Positions 6,386 to 15,902 of a stretch of 64,000 bases of DNA are shown one piece after another (within the stretch, counting starts at the first letter, position 1; every line of letters starts with the position of its first letter). Below the pieces are notes generated by a model that saw only the letters and a list, made by a program, of their open reading frames with translations, had not been told where the DNA came from and made no database searches. A program made the position numbers and the translations under genes. This stretch comes from Candidatus Obscuribacterales bacterium (GTDB taxonomy: Bacteria; Cyanobacteriota; Vampirovibrionia; Obscuribacterales; Obscuribacteraceae). The stretch is from positions 1 to 64,000 of the forward strand of contig JAHBVO010000002.1 in assembly GCA_019637435.1 (NCBI GenBank), read 5' to 3'.

Positions 6386-8460
6386 TGGCAATCGATACAA
6401 ACGAGCCAAAGCCGGAACCGTTCGAGAAAAATGGACTTTGGTCGTTGGTACGCAAGAACTTTTGGGGCGTGATCACCCTAATTGCGGTAACAGTGGTGTG
6501 CGTGATCATAGTTCAAATGTTTAAGAAGCCAGGACAGATGAGCGTTCTGGAGTCACAAGCGATGGATATGACAGTAATGGTGCCCCCTAAAGGAGCTGTA
6601 CCTGTAGCGATTGCGACTGTTATGAAAGAGCCAATATCTGGATCGGTCACTTATACAGGCACTGTTCAAGCGTACAGCGACGAGGACGTCTACCCGCGCG
6701 TCACCGGACGAGTTGTGAAAATGGCAGTTTACCCAGGTGACATAGTCAAGGCAGGACAACTTCTTGTTCAACTTGATCCTTCAGACAACTCTGAGTATTC
6801 AGCGAAGCGCCAGGAAGCACAAAGCGCAGAAGATGCAGCCATGCACAACGCTGGCATAGCAAAGTCGGAATTCACGCAGAGGAAATTTGAGCTGGAAGCG
6901 GCTAAGGAGGCTGAAAAAGGTGCCGAAAAAGGTCTGGCAGAAGCCAACGCAAATTTAGCCTATTGGACACCGGAATTGGAACGGCAAAGCACTCTTTTGA
7001 AGTCGCAAGTAGTGTCGTTGGATGAATACCAGAAAGAGCTTGCTCAACTAAAGGTGGCAGAAGCTCAAGTAGAACAAAGTCAGGCGAAGGTACGAGAAGC
7101 AAGAAACACAAGGCTAGCTGCACAAGCCGCTCTAGACACAATGATCCACCACGTCGGTCATCAATATTCAGCGGCACAGCAAGCTAAGGCAGCTCTAAAA
7201 ACTTCGGTCATCTATGAAAAGTACACACGGATATTGGCGCAGGAAGACGGTGTCGTAACTAAGCGTTTGATTAGCCCTGGGGTGGTTGTGAGCCCAGGCA
7301 TGATGGTGCTCAAGGTTGCTCACGTGAAGCAGGTGAGAGTACAAGCAGAAGTTGCAAGTGATGACGCGGACCGTATTAGGTTAGGAAGCAAAGTCACGAT
7401 CAAAAGCTCGCAATCTAGCAGTGAAGAAGTAGAGGCCAAAGTAACGTCAATCTTTCCTGCCGCAGACCCAGCAAGCAGAACCTTCACGGTAGAGGCTTTA
7501 ATTGACAACATTCGCGATAGTCAGGGCTCCAGTAATGATCAAGTCGGTTCGGTAGGAACTTATAAATTCCTGCCTGGCCAATACGTTGTTATGAAAATAT
7601 CGACTGGCGAGCACGAAGGTTTGACGGTACCTACCGCGGCAATCATCTGGAGAGAAGGTAAAGCACAAGTATGGAAAGCTGGTTCTACTGAAAGCTTCGC
7701 CAGTCAATCAAAGTACCAGTGCCCAATGCATCCGGATGTCATTTCCGACAAGCCGGGAACTTGCCCTAAATGCGGAATGACTCTTGAGACTGTCAAAGCC
7801 AAGACTCAATCAGCCCCCGCAAAGAAGCAATACACATGCACTATGCACCCGGAAGTAGTCACAGACGCGCCTGGGAAGTGTCCTAAGTGCAGCATGGATC
7901 TTGTGCCCCAAGAACTAGGTGGAAAGAATGAAAGTCATTTGGTCGCAGTAGAAATCGGTCTATCAAATCCTGACAAGACAGAAGTAGTGAAAGGCTTGAG
8001 CGAAGGCGATCAGGTAGTTTATGCCGGTTATGCCAATCTGCAGCCTGGCATGGCGGTTGTAGCCACTGAATGGGGCAAAGCAGGTCCGGTTAGGCTGCCG
8101 ACAGCATCTGAAGTGCAAGGAAATCGACTTGATTCATCAAACAATTGGACTCATGAGGAAATGTCGGGAGCATTCATGATCAAGGTTTCTCTCGATCCAG
8201 CAAAAGGAGGCTCTAATACTACTGTCATCAAGGTAGGAAAGCACGGCGGTGGTGCCGTATCTGGTGCACAAATTTCAGCTAAAACATCTATGCCCGGCAT
8301 GGGAGACATGGCTGGTCCAGATTTAAGCGGAGCGACGGGCATGAACGGTGAGGCAAGACTAAAAAGCGATCTATCAAGTGGACTCTGGCGTCTGAAACTA
8401 AAGATCTCTTCGCCTGGAGCAGCACCTATTGAGACATCCGTCGATGTTGAGGTGCCATAA
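6385..8460 (+). CDS. RND efflux membrane-fusion protein with two heavy-metal-binding domains
   Basis: A 691-residue periplasmic adaptor (HlyD/CusB type). One N-terminal membrane helix spans about 26-46. Biotinyl-lipoyl and coiled-coil regions follow (about 75-280; the coil is rich in A, E, K and Q), then beta-barrel segments. Two tandem heavy-metal-binding domains come next (QCPMHPDVISDKPGTCPKCG near 452 and a CTMHPEV/CPKCSM unit near 490). The last 110 residues resemble a FixH/YtkA-like beta domain. It would link the inner-membrane pump at 8463 to the TolC protein at 12201. The paired CPMHP domains point to copper or silver. Its length is above the usual 400-500 because of these additions. 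Confidence 0.93.
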   Translation: MAIDTNEPKPEPFEKNGLWSLVRKNFWGVITLIAVTVVCVIIVQMFKKPGQMSVLESQAMDMTVMVPPKGAVPVAIATVMKEPISGSVTYTGTVQAYSDEDVYPRVTGRVVKMAVYPGDIVKAGQLLVQLDPSDNSEYSAKRQEAQSAEDAAMHNAGIAKSEFTQRKFELEAAKEAEKGAEKGLAEANANLAYWTPELERQSTLLKSQVVSLDEYQKELAQLKVAEAQVEQSQAKVREARNTRLAAQAALDTMIHHVGHQYSAAQQAKAALKTSVIYEKYTRILAQEDGVVTKRLISPGVVVSPGMMVLKVAHVKQVRVQAEVASDDADRIRLGSKVTIKSSQSSSEEVEAKVTSIFPAADPASRTFTVEALIDNIRDSQGSSNDQVGSVGTYKFLPGQYVVMKISTGEHEGLTVPTAAIIWREGKAQVWKAGSTESFASQSKYQCPMHPDVISDKPGTCPKCGMTLETVKAKTQSAPAKKQYTCTMHPEVVTDAPGKCPKCSMDLVPQELGGKNESHLVAVEIGLSNPDKTEVVKGLSEGDQVVYAGYANLQPGMAVVATEWGKAGPVRLPTASEVQGNRLDSSNNWTHEEMSGAFMIKVSLDPAKGGSNTTVIKVGKHGGGAVSGAQISAKTSMPGMGDMAGPDLSGATGMNGEARLKSDLSSGLWRLKLKISSPGAAPIETSVDVEVP

Positions 8461-8462
8461 CC

Positions 8463-11400
8463 ATGACGGCAAGTGAGGTCAAGAATCAAACAAATCCTAA
8501 AGGATCTGAGCACGGGCGAGGCTTCAACGTCACAGCCTGGTCGATAGAACACCCGTACACAATATTTGCTTTCTACCTTTCCATGGTAATTCTAGCGTTT
8601 GTAGCCATTGGTTTTTATATGCCAAAACGGCTCATGCCTTACGTCCAAAGCCCAATGATTGGCGTGGTGAGCATGCAGCCAGGGCTATCAGCTGAGGAAA
8701 TGGAGACATACATAAGCAAGCCGATCGAAGAGCGAATGGTTGACATTCGAGGGGTGCGGTTCATTCGTTCAACCTCCCAAGAAGGCTTCTCGATGGTGTC
8801 TCTTGAGTTTCCGTATGGCACGGACATGAAGCGCGCTCTGGTTGAAACACAAGCGCTCATGAACGTTGTGCAGGCCGATTTGCCGGTGACAGGCGCCAAC
8901 CTGAAACCAAGTTGGGTACTCTTCATAGACCCTCTCAACCTGCCTGTTCTCACTTTCAATTTAACTGCGCCAGGCTGGGACCCAGTTAGGTTGCGTGAAT
9001 TGGCGGACAATCAAATAACAAATCGCCTGAAGAAAGTACCTGATGTTTGGTCCATCTATGCATTTGGGGGCTACAAGCGACAGCTACAGGTTCTTGTAGA
9101 TAGAAACAAGTTAGCAGGATATGGTCTTTCGATCCTTGACGTTCGCGATGCTCTCGACAGGCAAAATGTTGCCAAACCAGCAGGACGAATGACATATGGC
9201 GATGGAGAGTCAATTGCGCGGATCGATACTCTTGCGCAGGGAGTCAGCCAAGTTGAGAGTTATCCGCTCAAGTCAGTGGGTGATCGCGTCATCTATGTGA
9301 AAGACGTAGCTCGCGTGGTCGACACCTACTGGGAGAAAAGAGCTGCCTATCACCATGTGTACGACGGGAAGGTAGAGCCTGGCATAGAAGTCAGCGTGAT
9401 TCAAACGCCCGAAGCCAGCTCACCAGTTGTGATTCAAGGCATCAAAAAGGAAATAGCAGCGCTTGAGAAGGATTATCCGGGTATTCATTTTGAGATCAGT
9501 TACGACAACTCTCACTTTGTCGGTATCTTGATGCGAAACATGCTGGAGGAACTAGGGACTGCCATTGTTCTCACTGGCATTGCGGTCCTTCTATTCCTCG
9601 GGGAATGGAGAGCCACTCTCATCTCCATGATCACGATCCCCATCTCGCTTGCGATGGCAGTGCTTGCTCTTATTCCCATGGGAATGACCTTGGACAGCTC
9701 CACGCTGATTGGACTGCTCCTCTCAATCGGACGATTGGTCGATGATTCCATTATCGACATTCATGCCATTGAGCGGCATTTACGAATGGGCAAGAGCCCA
9801 AGAGAAGCCACTATAGATGGCATTACAGAGGTCAGATTGGCTGTTGCGGCCTCGACGCTTGTTCTGATCTTGGCTTTGGCGCCACTGCTCTTTTGTGGTG
9901 GCATTGTGCAGCAGATGTTCGTGGGACTCGTCTGGCCGATTATCTTTGGTCTTCTTGCATCGTTTCTGGTTTCTCTGACCCTTACTGCTGTTCTCGCGGA
10001 GAAATTTCTTAAACCAAAGCCATTGCCGGGCGAAGAAACTAACGAAGTTTGGTTGACCAAGTGGCTCCGAACAAAAATCCTAGAACCATTTGACCATATG
10101 CTGATTAGACTCGAAAACGGCTACGGTCGGCTGGTCGCCTGGATGCTGAAACATCGTTTCGTCAACATGGCGAGAATTCTTGCCACCATAGTCATTGGCT
10201 TTACTTTTTACAACTTCATCGGCAGCGAAATGATGCCTCTGGCTGATGTCGGACAAGCATACGGCGTCCTGGAAGTTAGTCCTGGAATCTCCTTCGATGA
10301 GACAGAAGCGATTACAACGCGAGTAGAAAAGCTCATGCTCAAACATCCGGAGATTGAGCATGTATCGACTGAAATAGGCACAGACCCGGGCGGAACTTAC
10401 TACAACGGCTATAACATGCCAGGTGTTAATTTCGCCACCTTCATGATTACTCTGCGTGATAAAGACGAACGAAAGAAGACAATCTGGAACATTATCGACA
10501 GCGTGCAGACGGAAGCAATTTCAACCATTCCCGGGATTCGACGGCTGCAAATAAAGGAGATGGGCTCAGATGTAATGGCAAGCTCGCAAGCTCCCATTTC
10601 AATTCTTGTTACTGGTCCAGATATGTCGATTCTATCGAGGCTTGCGGAACAGACAGCACAGATAGGGAAAGACACTTACGGAATGCATCAGGTCGCAACA
10701 GATTGGAGCCTGAGCAAACCTGACTGGGAGATAAGGGTCGACCCGAGACGGGCTCAGGAACTTGGACTCACGCCTTCTCAGATAGCAGATCAGGCGTATT
10801 ATTCAATAACTGGAGCGCTGACTAACGAATACTATCGCCTGCCTAACATAAGACAGAGAACGATTCTCGTTCGTTATGACGAACCGCAAAGACGCGGTCC
10901 GGCAGACTTGTTACTCATGACGATAACAACACCTGAAGGAAGACAGGTTCCTCTCAAAAGCGTTGCCAATCTTGAATACCGTGAAGCACCTACGGTAATA
11001 AGTCATGACCAGATGCGCCGAGCAGTTACCGTGATGGGCTATTACCGCAAAGGTGAGCCGCCTTCAATGGATGTTGCTATGGAAGTGATGATGAAGGCCA
11101 TGGCGCAGCTGAATTGGCCTCCTGGTTACACAATTGAGATGCGCGGCGACATGACTCAAATGATGGATGCATTTGGTCGACTATTAATGGGTCTTCAACT
11201 CGCCTTGCTTTTCATATTCCTTGTGTTGGTAGCTCAATTCAGAGGCTTTCTACAGCCGCTTCAGATGATTTTTTCATTGCCGCTTGAACTCTCCGGAGTC
11301 TTCTTTGCGCTATGGCTGGCTCATCAAGCCTTTTCCAGTGTTTCCATCATGGCAGTAATCATTTTGACCGGTATGGACATAACTACCGCCATCCTGCTTA

Positions 11401-11705
11401 TCGACCAGATCTTGAGACACAGGCATGCCGGTATGGCGAGAGACGAAGCCATCATCAAGGCTTGTCCAGAGAGGCTACGCCCAATTTTGATGACATCGGT
11501 AATTACGATTATTGTCATGTTGCCCGTATCTGTTTCGCCAAAGACTGGGATGGATGCCTATTCTCCACTAGGTACGGTTGTGGTTGGCGGTTTGATTGTA
11601 GGAACGATATTGAGCTTGCTCGATATTCCGATCATGCATGCGTACATTGACGACCTGGTAGTTTGGCTGCAGAAGCATTTTAGAAGAGGCAACAACAATG
11701 GTTAG
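8463..11705 (+). CDS. RND efflux pump, inner-membrane permease
   Basis: A 1080-residue AcrB/CusA-superfamily transporter with 12 predicted membrane helices in the usual 1+5 and 1+5 arrangement and two large periplasmic loops. The helix-4 motif is GRLVDDSIIDIHAIERH, with the paired Asp used in proton relay by metal-type RND pumps. It begins two bases after the adaptor gene stops and overlaps the next gene by eight bases, so the genes are co-translated. It exports substrate from periplasm or inner membrane through the adaptor and TolC. A metal substrate is inferred from the adaptor's metal-binding domains; the pump does not closely match CusA or CzcA motifs that I know. Confidence 0.92.
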   Translation: MTASEVKNQTNPKGSEHGRGFNVTAWSIEHPYTIFAFYLSMVILAFVAIGFYMPKRLMPYVQSPMIGVVSMQPGLSAEEMETYISKPIEERMVDIRGVRFIRSTSQEGFSMVSLEFPYGTDMKRALVETQALMNVVQADLPVTGANLKPSWVLFIDPLNLPVLTFNLTAPGWDPVRLRELADNQITNRLKKVPDVWSIYAFGGYKRQLQVLVDRNKLAGYGLSILDVRDALDRQNVAKPAGRMTYGDGESIARIDTLAQGVSQVESYPLKSVGDRVIYVKDVARVVDTYWEKRAAYHHVYDGKVEPGIEVSVIQTPEASSPVVIQGIKKEIAALEKDYPGIHFEISYDNSHFVGILMRNMLEELGTAIVLTGIAVLLFLGEWRATLISMITIPISLAMAVLALIPMGMTLDSSTLIGLLLSIGRLVDDSIIDIHAIERHLRMGKSPREATIDGITEVRLAVAASTLVLILALAPLLFCGGIVQQMFVGLVWPIIFGLLASFLVSLTLTAVLAEKFLKPKPLPGEETNEVWLTKWLRTKILEPFDHMLIRLENGYGRLVAWMLKHRFVNMARILATIVIGFTFYNFIGSEMMPLADVGQAYGVLEVSPGISFDETEAITTRVEKLMLKHPEIEHVSTEIGTDPGGTYYNGYNMPGVNFATFMITLRDKDERKKTIWNIIDSVQTEAISTIPGIRRLQIKEMGSDVMASSQAPISILVTGPDMSILSRLAEQTAQIGKDTYGMHQVATDWSLSKPDWEIRVDPRRAQELGLTPSQIADQAYYSITGALTNEYYRLPNIRQRTILVRYDEPQRRGPADLLLMTITTPEGRQVPLKSVANLEYREAPTVISHDQMRRAVTVMGYYRKGEPPSMDVAMEVMMKAMAQLNWPPGYTIEMRGDMTQMMDAFGRLLMGLQLALLFIFLVLVAQFRGFLQPLQMIFSLPLELSGVFFALWLAHQAFSSVSIMAVIILTGMDITTAILLIDQILRHRHAGMARDEAIIKACPERLRPILMTSVITIIVMLPVSVSPKTGMDAYSPLGTVVVGGLIVGTILSLLDIPIMHAYIDDLVVWLQKHFRRGNNNG

Positions 11706-12204
11706 GAAACTTTTGAAAATGCTCAAATCGGCCGGGCGGTTCGGGTCAGGCACGGCGGCCATGGTGGTTTGCTTGGTATTGATTGTTAGCTATGAACTAT
11801 CTCAACCTCAAAAAGTGAGAATTGAAAGAAAAGTAGAAGCAAGCGGAGAAGGACTTTCGAAGAGACTTCCTGCTGTTTCTTCGCTTCTTCAATGGCAAAA
11901 CAAACTGGGTCTCAGCAAGGAGCAGGTAAGGATACTAGGCGCTCTCGACGTTCAGGAAAAAGCCGCCTTGAAGCCAATTGAAGAGAGTCTCTCCGAGATG
12001 ACATCCCAGATGAAAAGCAATGGTTCGTCAGCTGAATTACACATGAACACTACTCAAATACAAGTACTGGCAAAAAACATTGCTGAGCCAAGCAGGCGAA
12101 AACGACAGATCATCAGCCAGTTTTCAAAACAAGCCTGGCAAGTTCTCGGGGCAGAACAGCAGTCATTGGCTAGCAAGTTATCTTTGGGGAGTAGTGAGAA
12201 GTGA
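11698..12204 (+). CDS. Membrane-anchored Spy/CpxP-like periplasmic protein
   Basis: A protein of 168 residues: one N-terminal membrane helix (about 17-35), then a helical, charged periplasmic part. LGLSKEQVRILGALD resembles the LTxxQ repeat region of Spy, CpxP and ZraP proteins, which act as periplasmic chaperones or metal sensors. It overlaps the pump gene upstream by eight bases and the TolC gene downstream by four. The family match is weak; position inside a metal efflux operon supports it. Confidence 0.65.
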   Translation: MVRKLLKMLKSAGRFGSGTAAMVVCLVLIVSYELSQPQKVRIERKVEASGEGLSKRLPAVSSLLQWQNKLGLSKEQVRILGALDVQEKAALKPIEESLSEMTSQMKSNGSSAELHMNTTQIQVLAKNIAEPSRRKRQIISQFSKQAWQVLGAEQQSLASKLSLGSSEK

Positions 12205-13646
12205 GCATCAGAGCGCGACAGTTAGTTATCTTCTTGAGTTTGTGTTGCCTGTCGCAAGATGTACAGGCTCAAGAACTAAAAGGACCGATCGCAGAGCAGG
12301 ACAAGAACTCCTCTACATCAGTGGAGGAAGTTATAACCGGCAATCCTATTCAGCTTCGGGTAACAAAATCGGCTCCTTCAGGTGAGCTTGCGGAGAAAAC
12401 CGGCGCCATCAGCCTGGAAGAGGCCGTTCAGACCGGAATCAAAAACAACTTCACGCTTCAACAATCAGAGCAATCATGGTTGGGCTCCAAGTTTCTCGCG
12501 CGTGCGGCCCTGGCGAAATTCGGACCTACAGCATCATTCAACACTTTTTACTCCGCATCGTCATTGAATCAAATGCTGTTTCTGCCTGGCGACACAACTG
12601 TCGCATCACCACCAATGCAACCAATCGTCAGAGGCAGTTCGCTCAGTTTGCTTTTTGCCGGCAGCCAACCTATCTTTACCGGCGGGCGCTTAATGGGCGG
12701 GTATCGAGCCGCTCGAGCCCTGGAGAAACAGTCACTATCCGCCTTCAATGAACAGCGGATTCAAACTGCGCTTTCAGTAAAGGAAGCATATTGGAACGCC
12801 GCCTGGAGCGAGGCGAGCTTGCGCGTGGCCTCGGACTACGTGAAGTTTCGTGAGTGGAGCAGCTCCAACATGAAAGCACGAGTGCAAGAAGGCAAGGCAC
12901 CAAGAGCCGATTACCTTCGAGAAGAAGCAGAACTAGCAAAAGCTCGCATTCAACTGAACGAGAGATATAGAGATTTCAATAGCGCGCTGTTGAATTTAAG
13001 AGTCGCAATGGCCGTCAATGTCGGATCACGAATAACGCTCAAGGACTCGCTGCAGTACGTCGAAATAAGCGACGACTTGAGCAAGTTTCTAGAAGCTGCC
13101 GCAATTAATCGCCCGGAAATTATGAAAGCTTCAAACAGAGTGGCCGAAATGAAGGCTCGACGGCAACTAGCTTTAAGTAAATACTCGCCGCAGATATCAG
13201 CCTATGGAGTCGGCAGCAATATAACCGGAAGTTCGCCTGACGGGGATTCCAACGGTCGCTGGGGCGGATTTATCGGCGTCTTGGGTGGCGTAACTCTTTT
13301 TGACTCAGGAGCCAGGGCTAATGAGCTGCGGGCAGCCAATGCAGCTGTTCGAGAGGCAGTATTGGCAAAGAAAAACACAGACCTGAAAGTAGCTCAAGAG
13401 GTTTCACAAGCATGGATCGACTTGGACCTGGCAAGGCGGAATGTAGCCCTTGCTCAGGACGAGGTAACTTCGGCAGAGGAGGATCACAGGCTCTTCCATG
13501 CACGCTACGAAGTGGGAAAATCAATCGCGCTTGAACAGTTTGACGCCGCCGTCAAGATGTTTCAAGCCAGATTGACATTACAGGAAGCAATTTACAAATA
13601 TCGCTTGGCTCAGGCCCGCCTGATTTATGCCAGCGGCGGAATCTAA
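12201..13646 (+). CDS. TolC-family outer-membrane efflux protein
   Basis: A 481-residue protein with a signal peptide (cleavage near QA-QE at 23-25) and two long heptad-rich segments typical of the TolC/CusC trimeric channel. Internal duplication is visible (SVKEAYWNAAWSEASL and VAQEVSQAWIDLDLARRNV). It starts at GTG 12201 overlapping the previous stop. It completes the tripartite pump with the adaptor and permease just upstream. No lipobox is present, unlike many CusC proteins. Confidence 0.92.
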   Translation: MSIRARQLVIFLSLCCLSQDVQAQELKGPIAEQDKNSSTSVEEVITGNPIQLRVTKSAPSGELAEKTGAISLEEAVQTGIKNNFTLQQSEQSWLGSKFLARAALAKFGPTASFNTFYSASSLNQMLFLPGDTTVASPPMQPIVRGSSLSLLFAGSQPIFTGGRLMGGYRAARALEKQSLSAFNEQRIQTALSVKEAYWNAAWSEASLRVASDYVKFREWSSSNMKARVQEGKAPRADYLREEAELAKARIQLNERYRDFNSALLNLRVAMAVNVGSRITLKDSLQYVEISDDLSKFLEAAAINRPEIMKASNRVAEMKARRQLALSKYSPQISAYGVGSNITGSSPDGDSNGRWGGFIGVLGGVTLFDSGARANELRAANAAVREAVLAKKNTDLKVAQEVSQAWIDLDLARRNVALAQDEVTSAEEDHRLFHARYEVGKSIALEQFDAAVKMFQARLTLQEAIYKYRLAQARLIYASGGI

Positions 13647-13671
13647 ACCTCACCCAAACAAGGAGAACGCA

Positions 13672-14127
13672 ATGCAATTCAAAACTAGTCTTATAGGCGG
13701 TCTGATCGTGACTTTGACCCTGGCCGGATGCAGCACTGCAGGCACCAAACCAGAGACATCAAATAGCGAATCAGCACCAGTCGAGTCCAGTGCACAAACA
13801 AGCGAGGCACCAAAGGAAAACGTATCAACACCAGCAACAACCTCCAGTGGTGAGGTGTATGAAGGCACGATAACCGGGGTTATTAGCGACAGTATGTGCG
13901 GCAAAGATCATTCGAAGATGGGTGAATTGGGCAAAACCCCAGCTAAGTGTATCGAAAAGTGCGTGGCATCCGGAGCCAAGTTTGTGCTGGTCGACGAGAA
14001 AGGAGACTCCTATGCTCTTTCCGATCAAGAAAAAACCAAAGACTTAGCTGGTAAGCATGTGGCAATCACTGGGCACATTGACCCTTCAGAGAAGGCAATT
14101 CACGTTCACAAAATTGTCAGCCAATGA
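13672..14127 (+). CDS. Lipoprotein with C/H motif
   Basis: A lipoprotein of 151 residues: signal MQFKTSLIGGLIVTLTLAGC with lipobox L-A-G-C. A Ser/Thr/Glu-rich linker of about 50 residues and a domain GVISDSMCG...H...C-x3-C...KFVLVDEKGDSYAL follow. This domain is related to the secreted protein at 5969. An AAGGAG eight bases upstream supports the ATG at 13672 rather than a longer frame inside the TolC gene. It overlaps the next gene at ATGA. A periplasmic metal-binding role is plausible, not proven. Confidence 0.85.
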   Translation: MQFKTSLIGGLIVTLTLAGCSTAGTKPETSNSESAPVESSAQTSEAPKENVSTPATTSSGEVYEGTITGVISDSMCGKDHSKMGELGKTPAKCIEKCVASGAKFVLVDEKGDSYALSDQEKTKDLAGKHVAITGHIDPSEKAIHVHKIVSQ

Positions 14128-14594
14128 GAGTACAAGCAGTGCTGGCGAAAATCAACGAACCTCGGTTTGTGGAAAAGCTGGTAGTAACCCTGCTGCTTGC
14201 AGGACTTGCGCTTCTATTCATCGAGGTTCGTTTTGAACATCAAGCCGTGATGGCAAAGAAATGGCAAGCCTGGATACCATTAATTTACAGCGGTTTGATG
14301 GTATTAATCGGTCCATTTGTCCTAGTTTTCTGGAATCGGGGCGGGAAAAAGCTGCTTTCTGTATTGTTCTGTCTCGCCCCGATTATTGGAGGCTTCGGCT
14401 TTTGGTTTCACAGCAAAGGCGATCCCTGGATGGCTATTTGTAATGTCGTCAAAGTAATTTGCATGATGCCCGGCAAAATTCCGCTAGATGTGGATGGTCC
14501 ACCGGTGTTAGCGCCCCTGGCTTTGGGAGGACTGGGGCTAATCGGTCTGGTCATTTGTGCCGCTGGCCTAAGCTATGAGTCCAAAAGCAAGTGA
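14124..14594 (+). CDS. Small membrane protein (four helices)
   Basis: A 156-residue protein with about four membrane helices (22-38, 50-70, 80-95, 130-150). It is translationally coupled to the preceding lipoprotein by an ATGA overlap. I do not recognise a family. As part of the metal operon it may assist transport or sense membrane state; this rests on neighbours only. Confidence 0.75.
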   Translation: MRVQAVLAKINEPRFVEKLVVTLLLAGLALLFIEVRFEHQAVMAKKWQAWIPLIYSGLMVLIGPFVLVFWNRGGKKLLSVLFCLAPIIGGFGFWFHSKGDPWMAICNVVKVICMMPGKIPLDVDGPPVLAPLALGGLGLIGLVICAAGLSYESKSK

Positions 14595-14671
14595 GATTTC
14601 CGTTCAGTCCTCAGGAGGATTCGTTTCATGCCGCGGTCCAGTAGAGTGGGTTAGAGAACGAGGTTGGATTA

Positions 14672-15088
14672 TTGACCGAAGAGCATTCATCGTGCGGTGC
14701 AACGCCTGCGGGTCGCAGTAAGTCCTCATCGGTAGGGAGGGGATTTCAACATTATCTCGTTAGTTTTCTAGCAGCCTTCATTGCTTGCCTTTGCTGCTCA
14801 ATTCCCTTATTGGCACTTGCCTTTGGGCTAGCAGGGGCCTCCAGATTCAAAGAATTCATGGGCAAATACCATGACCTATATCAATTAGCAGCCGTGAGCA
14901 TCTTGCTTGGGGCTTGTGTTTTTATGTGGCTTCAGAAGAAGAAAGGCCGAATGTCTCTAAAAGGCTTTCTAATTCAAGTCACACTTGTATTCTCAATGTA
15001 CGGGGTGATGGTTGTTGTTATGGAAAGAGTCTTGACGCCATGGTTCACAGAAAAGGGCATTAGCGTCAAGATGCATGGCAACCATTGA
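14672..15088 (+). CDS. MerT/MerC-like small membrane protein
   Basis: A protein of 138 residues with three membrane helices. The first carries the metal-transport-like motif AFIACLCCSIPLLALAFGLAG, whose paired cysteines recall MerT/MerC mercury importers. A second CG lies in the N-terminal tail (HSSCG). The start is a TTG at 14672. No mercuric reductase or MerP is nearby, so mercury specificity is not supported. It may handle another soft metal. Confidence 0.65.
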   Translation: MTEEHSSCGATPAGRSKSSSVGRGFQHYLVSFLAAFIACLCCSIPLLALAFGLAGASRFKEFMGKYHDLYQLAAVSILLGACVFMWLQKKKGRMSLKGFLIQVTLVFSMYGVMVVVMERVLTPWFTEKGISVKMHGNH

Positions 15089-15893
15089 ACGAAATTATTT
15101 GCGCGACGAGATGAAATCAATGAGCGAACAAACCAAACCGGACAAAACTTACAGCGACTGGAACATGCAAATGTGGTTGGGACAGCAATCCTATGAACGC
15201 GGACTGTACTCGGTCGCCCAGCAAAAATTTCAAAAGGCTCTGCGCGACCTTGAATCGCTCCACATAAGCGATGAGAGATTGGCGATGACTTTGAACAACC
15301 TGGCACTTTGTTATTGTGCCCAAGGAAAACATCATGACTCTGAGCCGCTTTATCAAAGGGCCCTTTCTATCGATCAGAGCTCAGGTAAATCAGGGAAACT
15401 CAGTCTAGCTGAAGATTTCAGCAATATTGCAACGCACTATAGGAAGCAAGGGCTGAGCAGCCAAGCTGAACCCCTCTATCAAAAGGCTCTTCAAATCTGG
15501 CAGGAAGAACTCGGCGACTCCTCGGCGGAAGTGGCTGGCTGCTTGAATAATTTAGGCGTTCTCTATTGTGAGCAGCACAAGTGTGACGAAGCAATCAATC
15601 TCTATAAAAAAGCTTTGAGTATTAAAGGCTCCATTTACGGCTCGAAAAGCAAAGAGTATGCCGCTTCTCTCGTAAATCTGGCGTCAGCTTACTGCTCTCT
15701 CAACCGGTGCGAAGAGGCTGATCCGCTCTTTGAGGAGGGTATTCGCACGCTTGAATACACAGTAGATCCGATACATGAGGAATTGTTGGTGGCACTGGAA
15801 TCGTACATTGTCCATTTGGAGAAGGTAGGCAAAAGTGAGCAAGCAATGGCTATACGAAAGGATGTCGAACGGTTCAGGGCTCGCCGAAAGTAA
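15075..15893 (+). CDS. TPR protein (kinesin-light-chain type)
   Basis: The 272-residue protein holds five to six tetratricopeptide repeats of the kinesin-light-chain kind (LAMTLNNLALCYCAQGKH, VAGCLNNLGVLYCEQHK, YAASLVNLASAYCSLNR). These are protein-binding scaffolds. The frame opens at ATG 15075 inside the preceding gene; ATGs at 15111 and 15120 are alternatives and none has a strong ribosome site. It is the last gene of the metal operon. Its role there is unknown. Confidence 0.82.
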   Translation: MATIERNYLRDEMKSMSEQTKPDKTYSDWNMQMWLGQQSYERGLYSVAQQKFQKALRDLESLHISDERLAMTLNNLALCYCAQGKHHDSEPLYQRALSIDQSSGKSGKLSLAEDFSNIATHYRKQGLSSQAEPLYQKALQIWQEELGDSSAEVAGCLNNLGVLYCEQHKCDEAINLYKKALSIKGSIYGSKSKEYAASLVNLASAYCSLNRCEEADPLFEEGIRTLEYTVDPIHEELLVALESYIVHLEKVGKSEQAMAIRKDVERFRARRK

Positions 15894-15902
15894 ATTCAGA
15901 AC

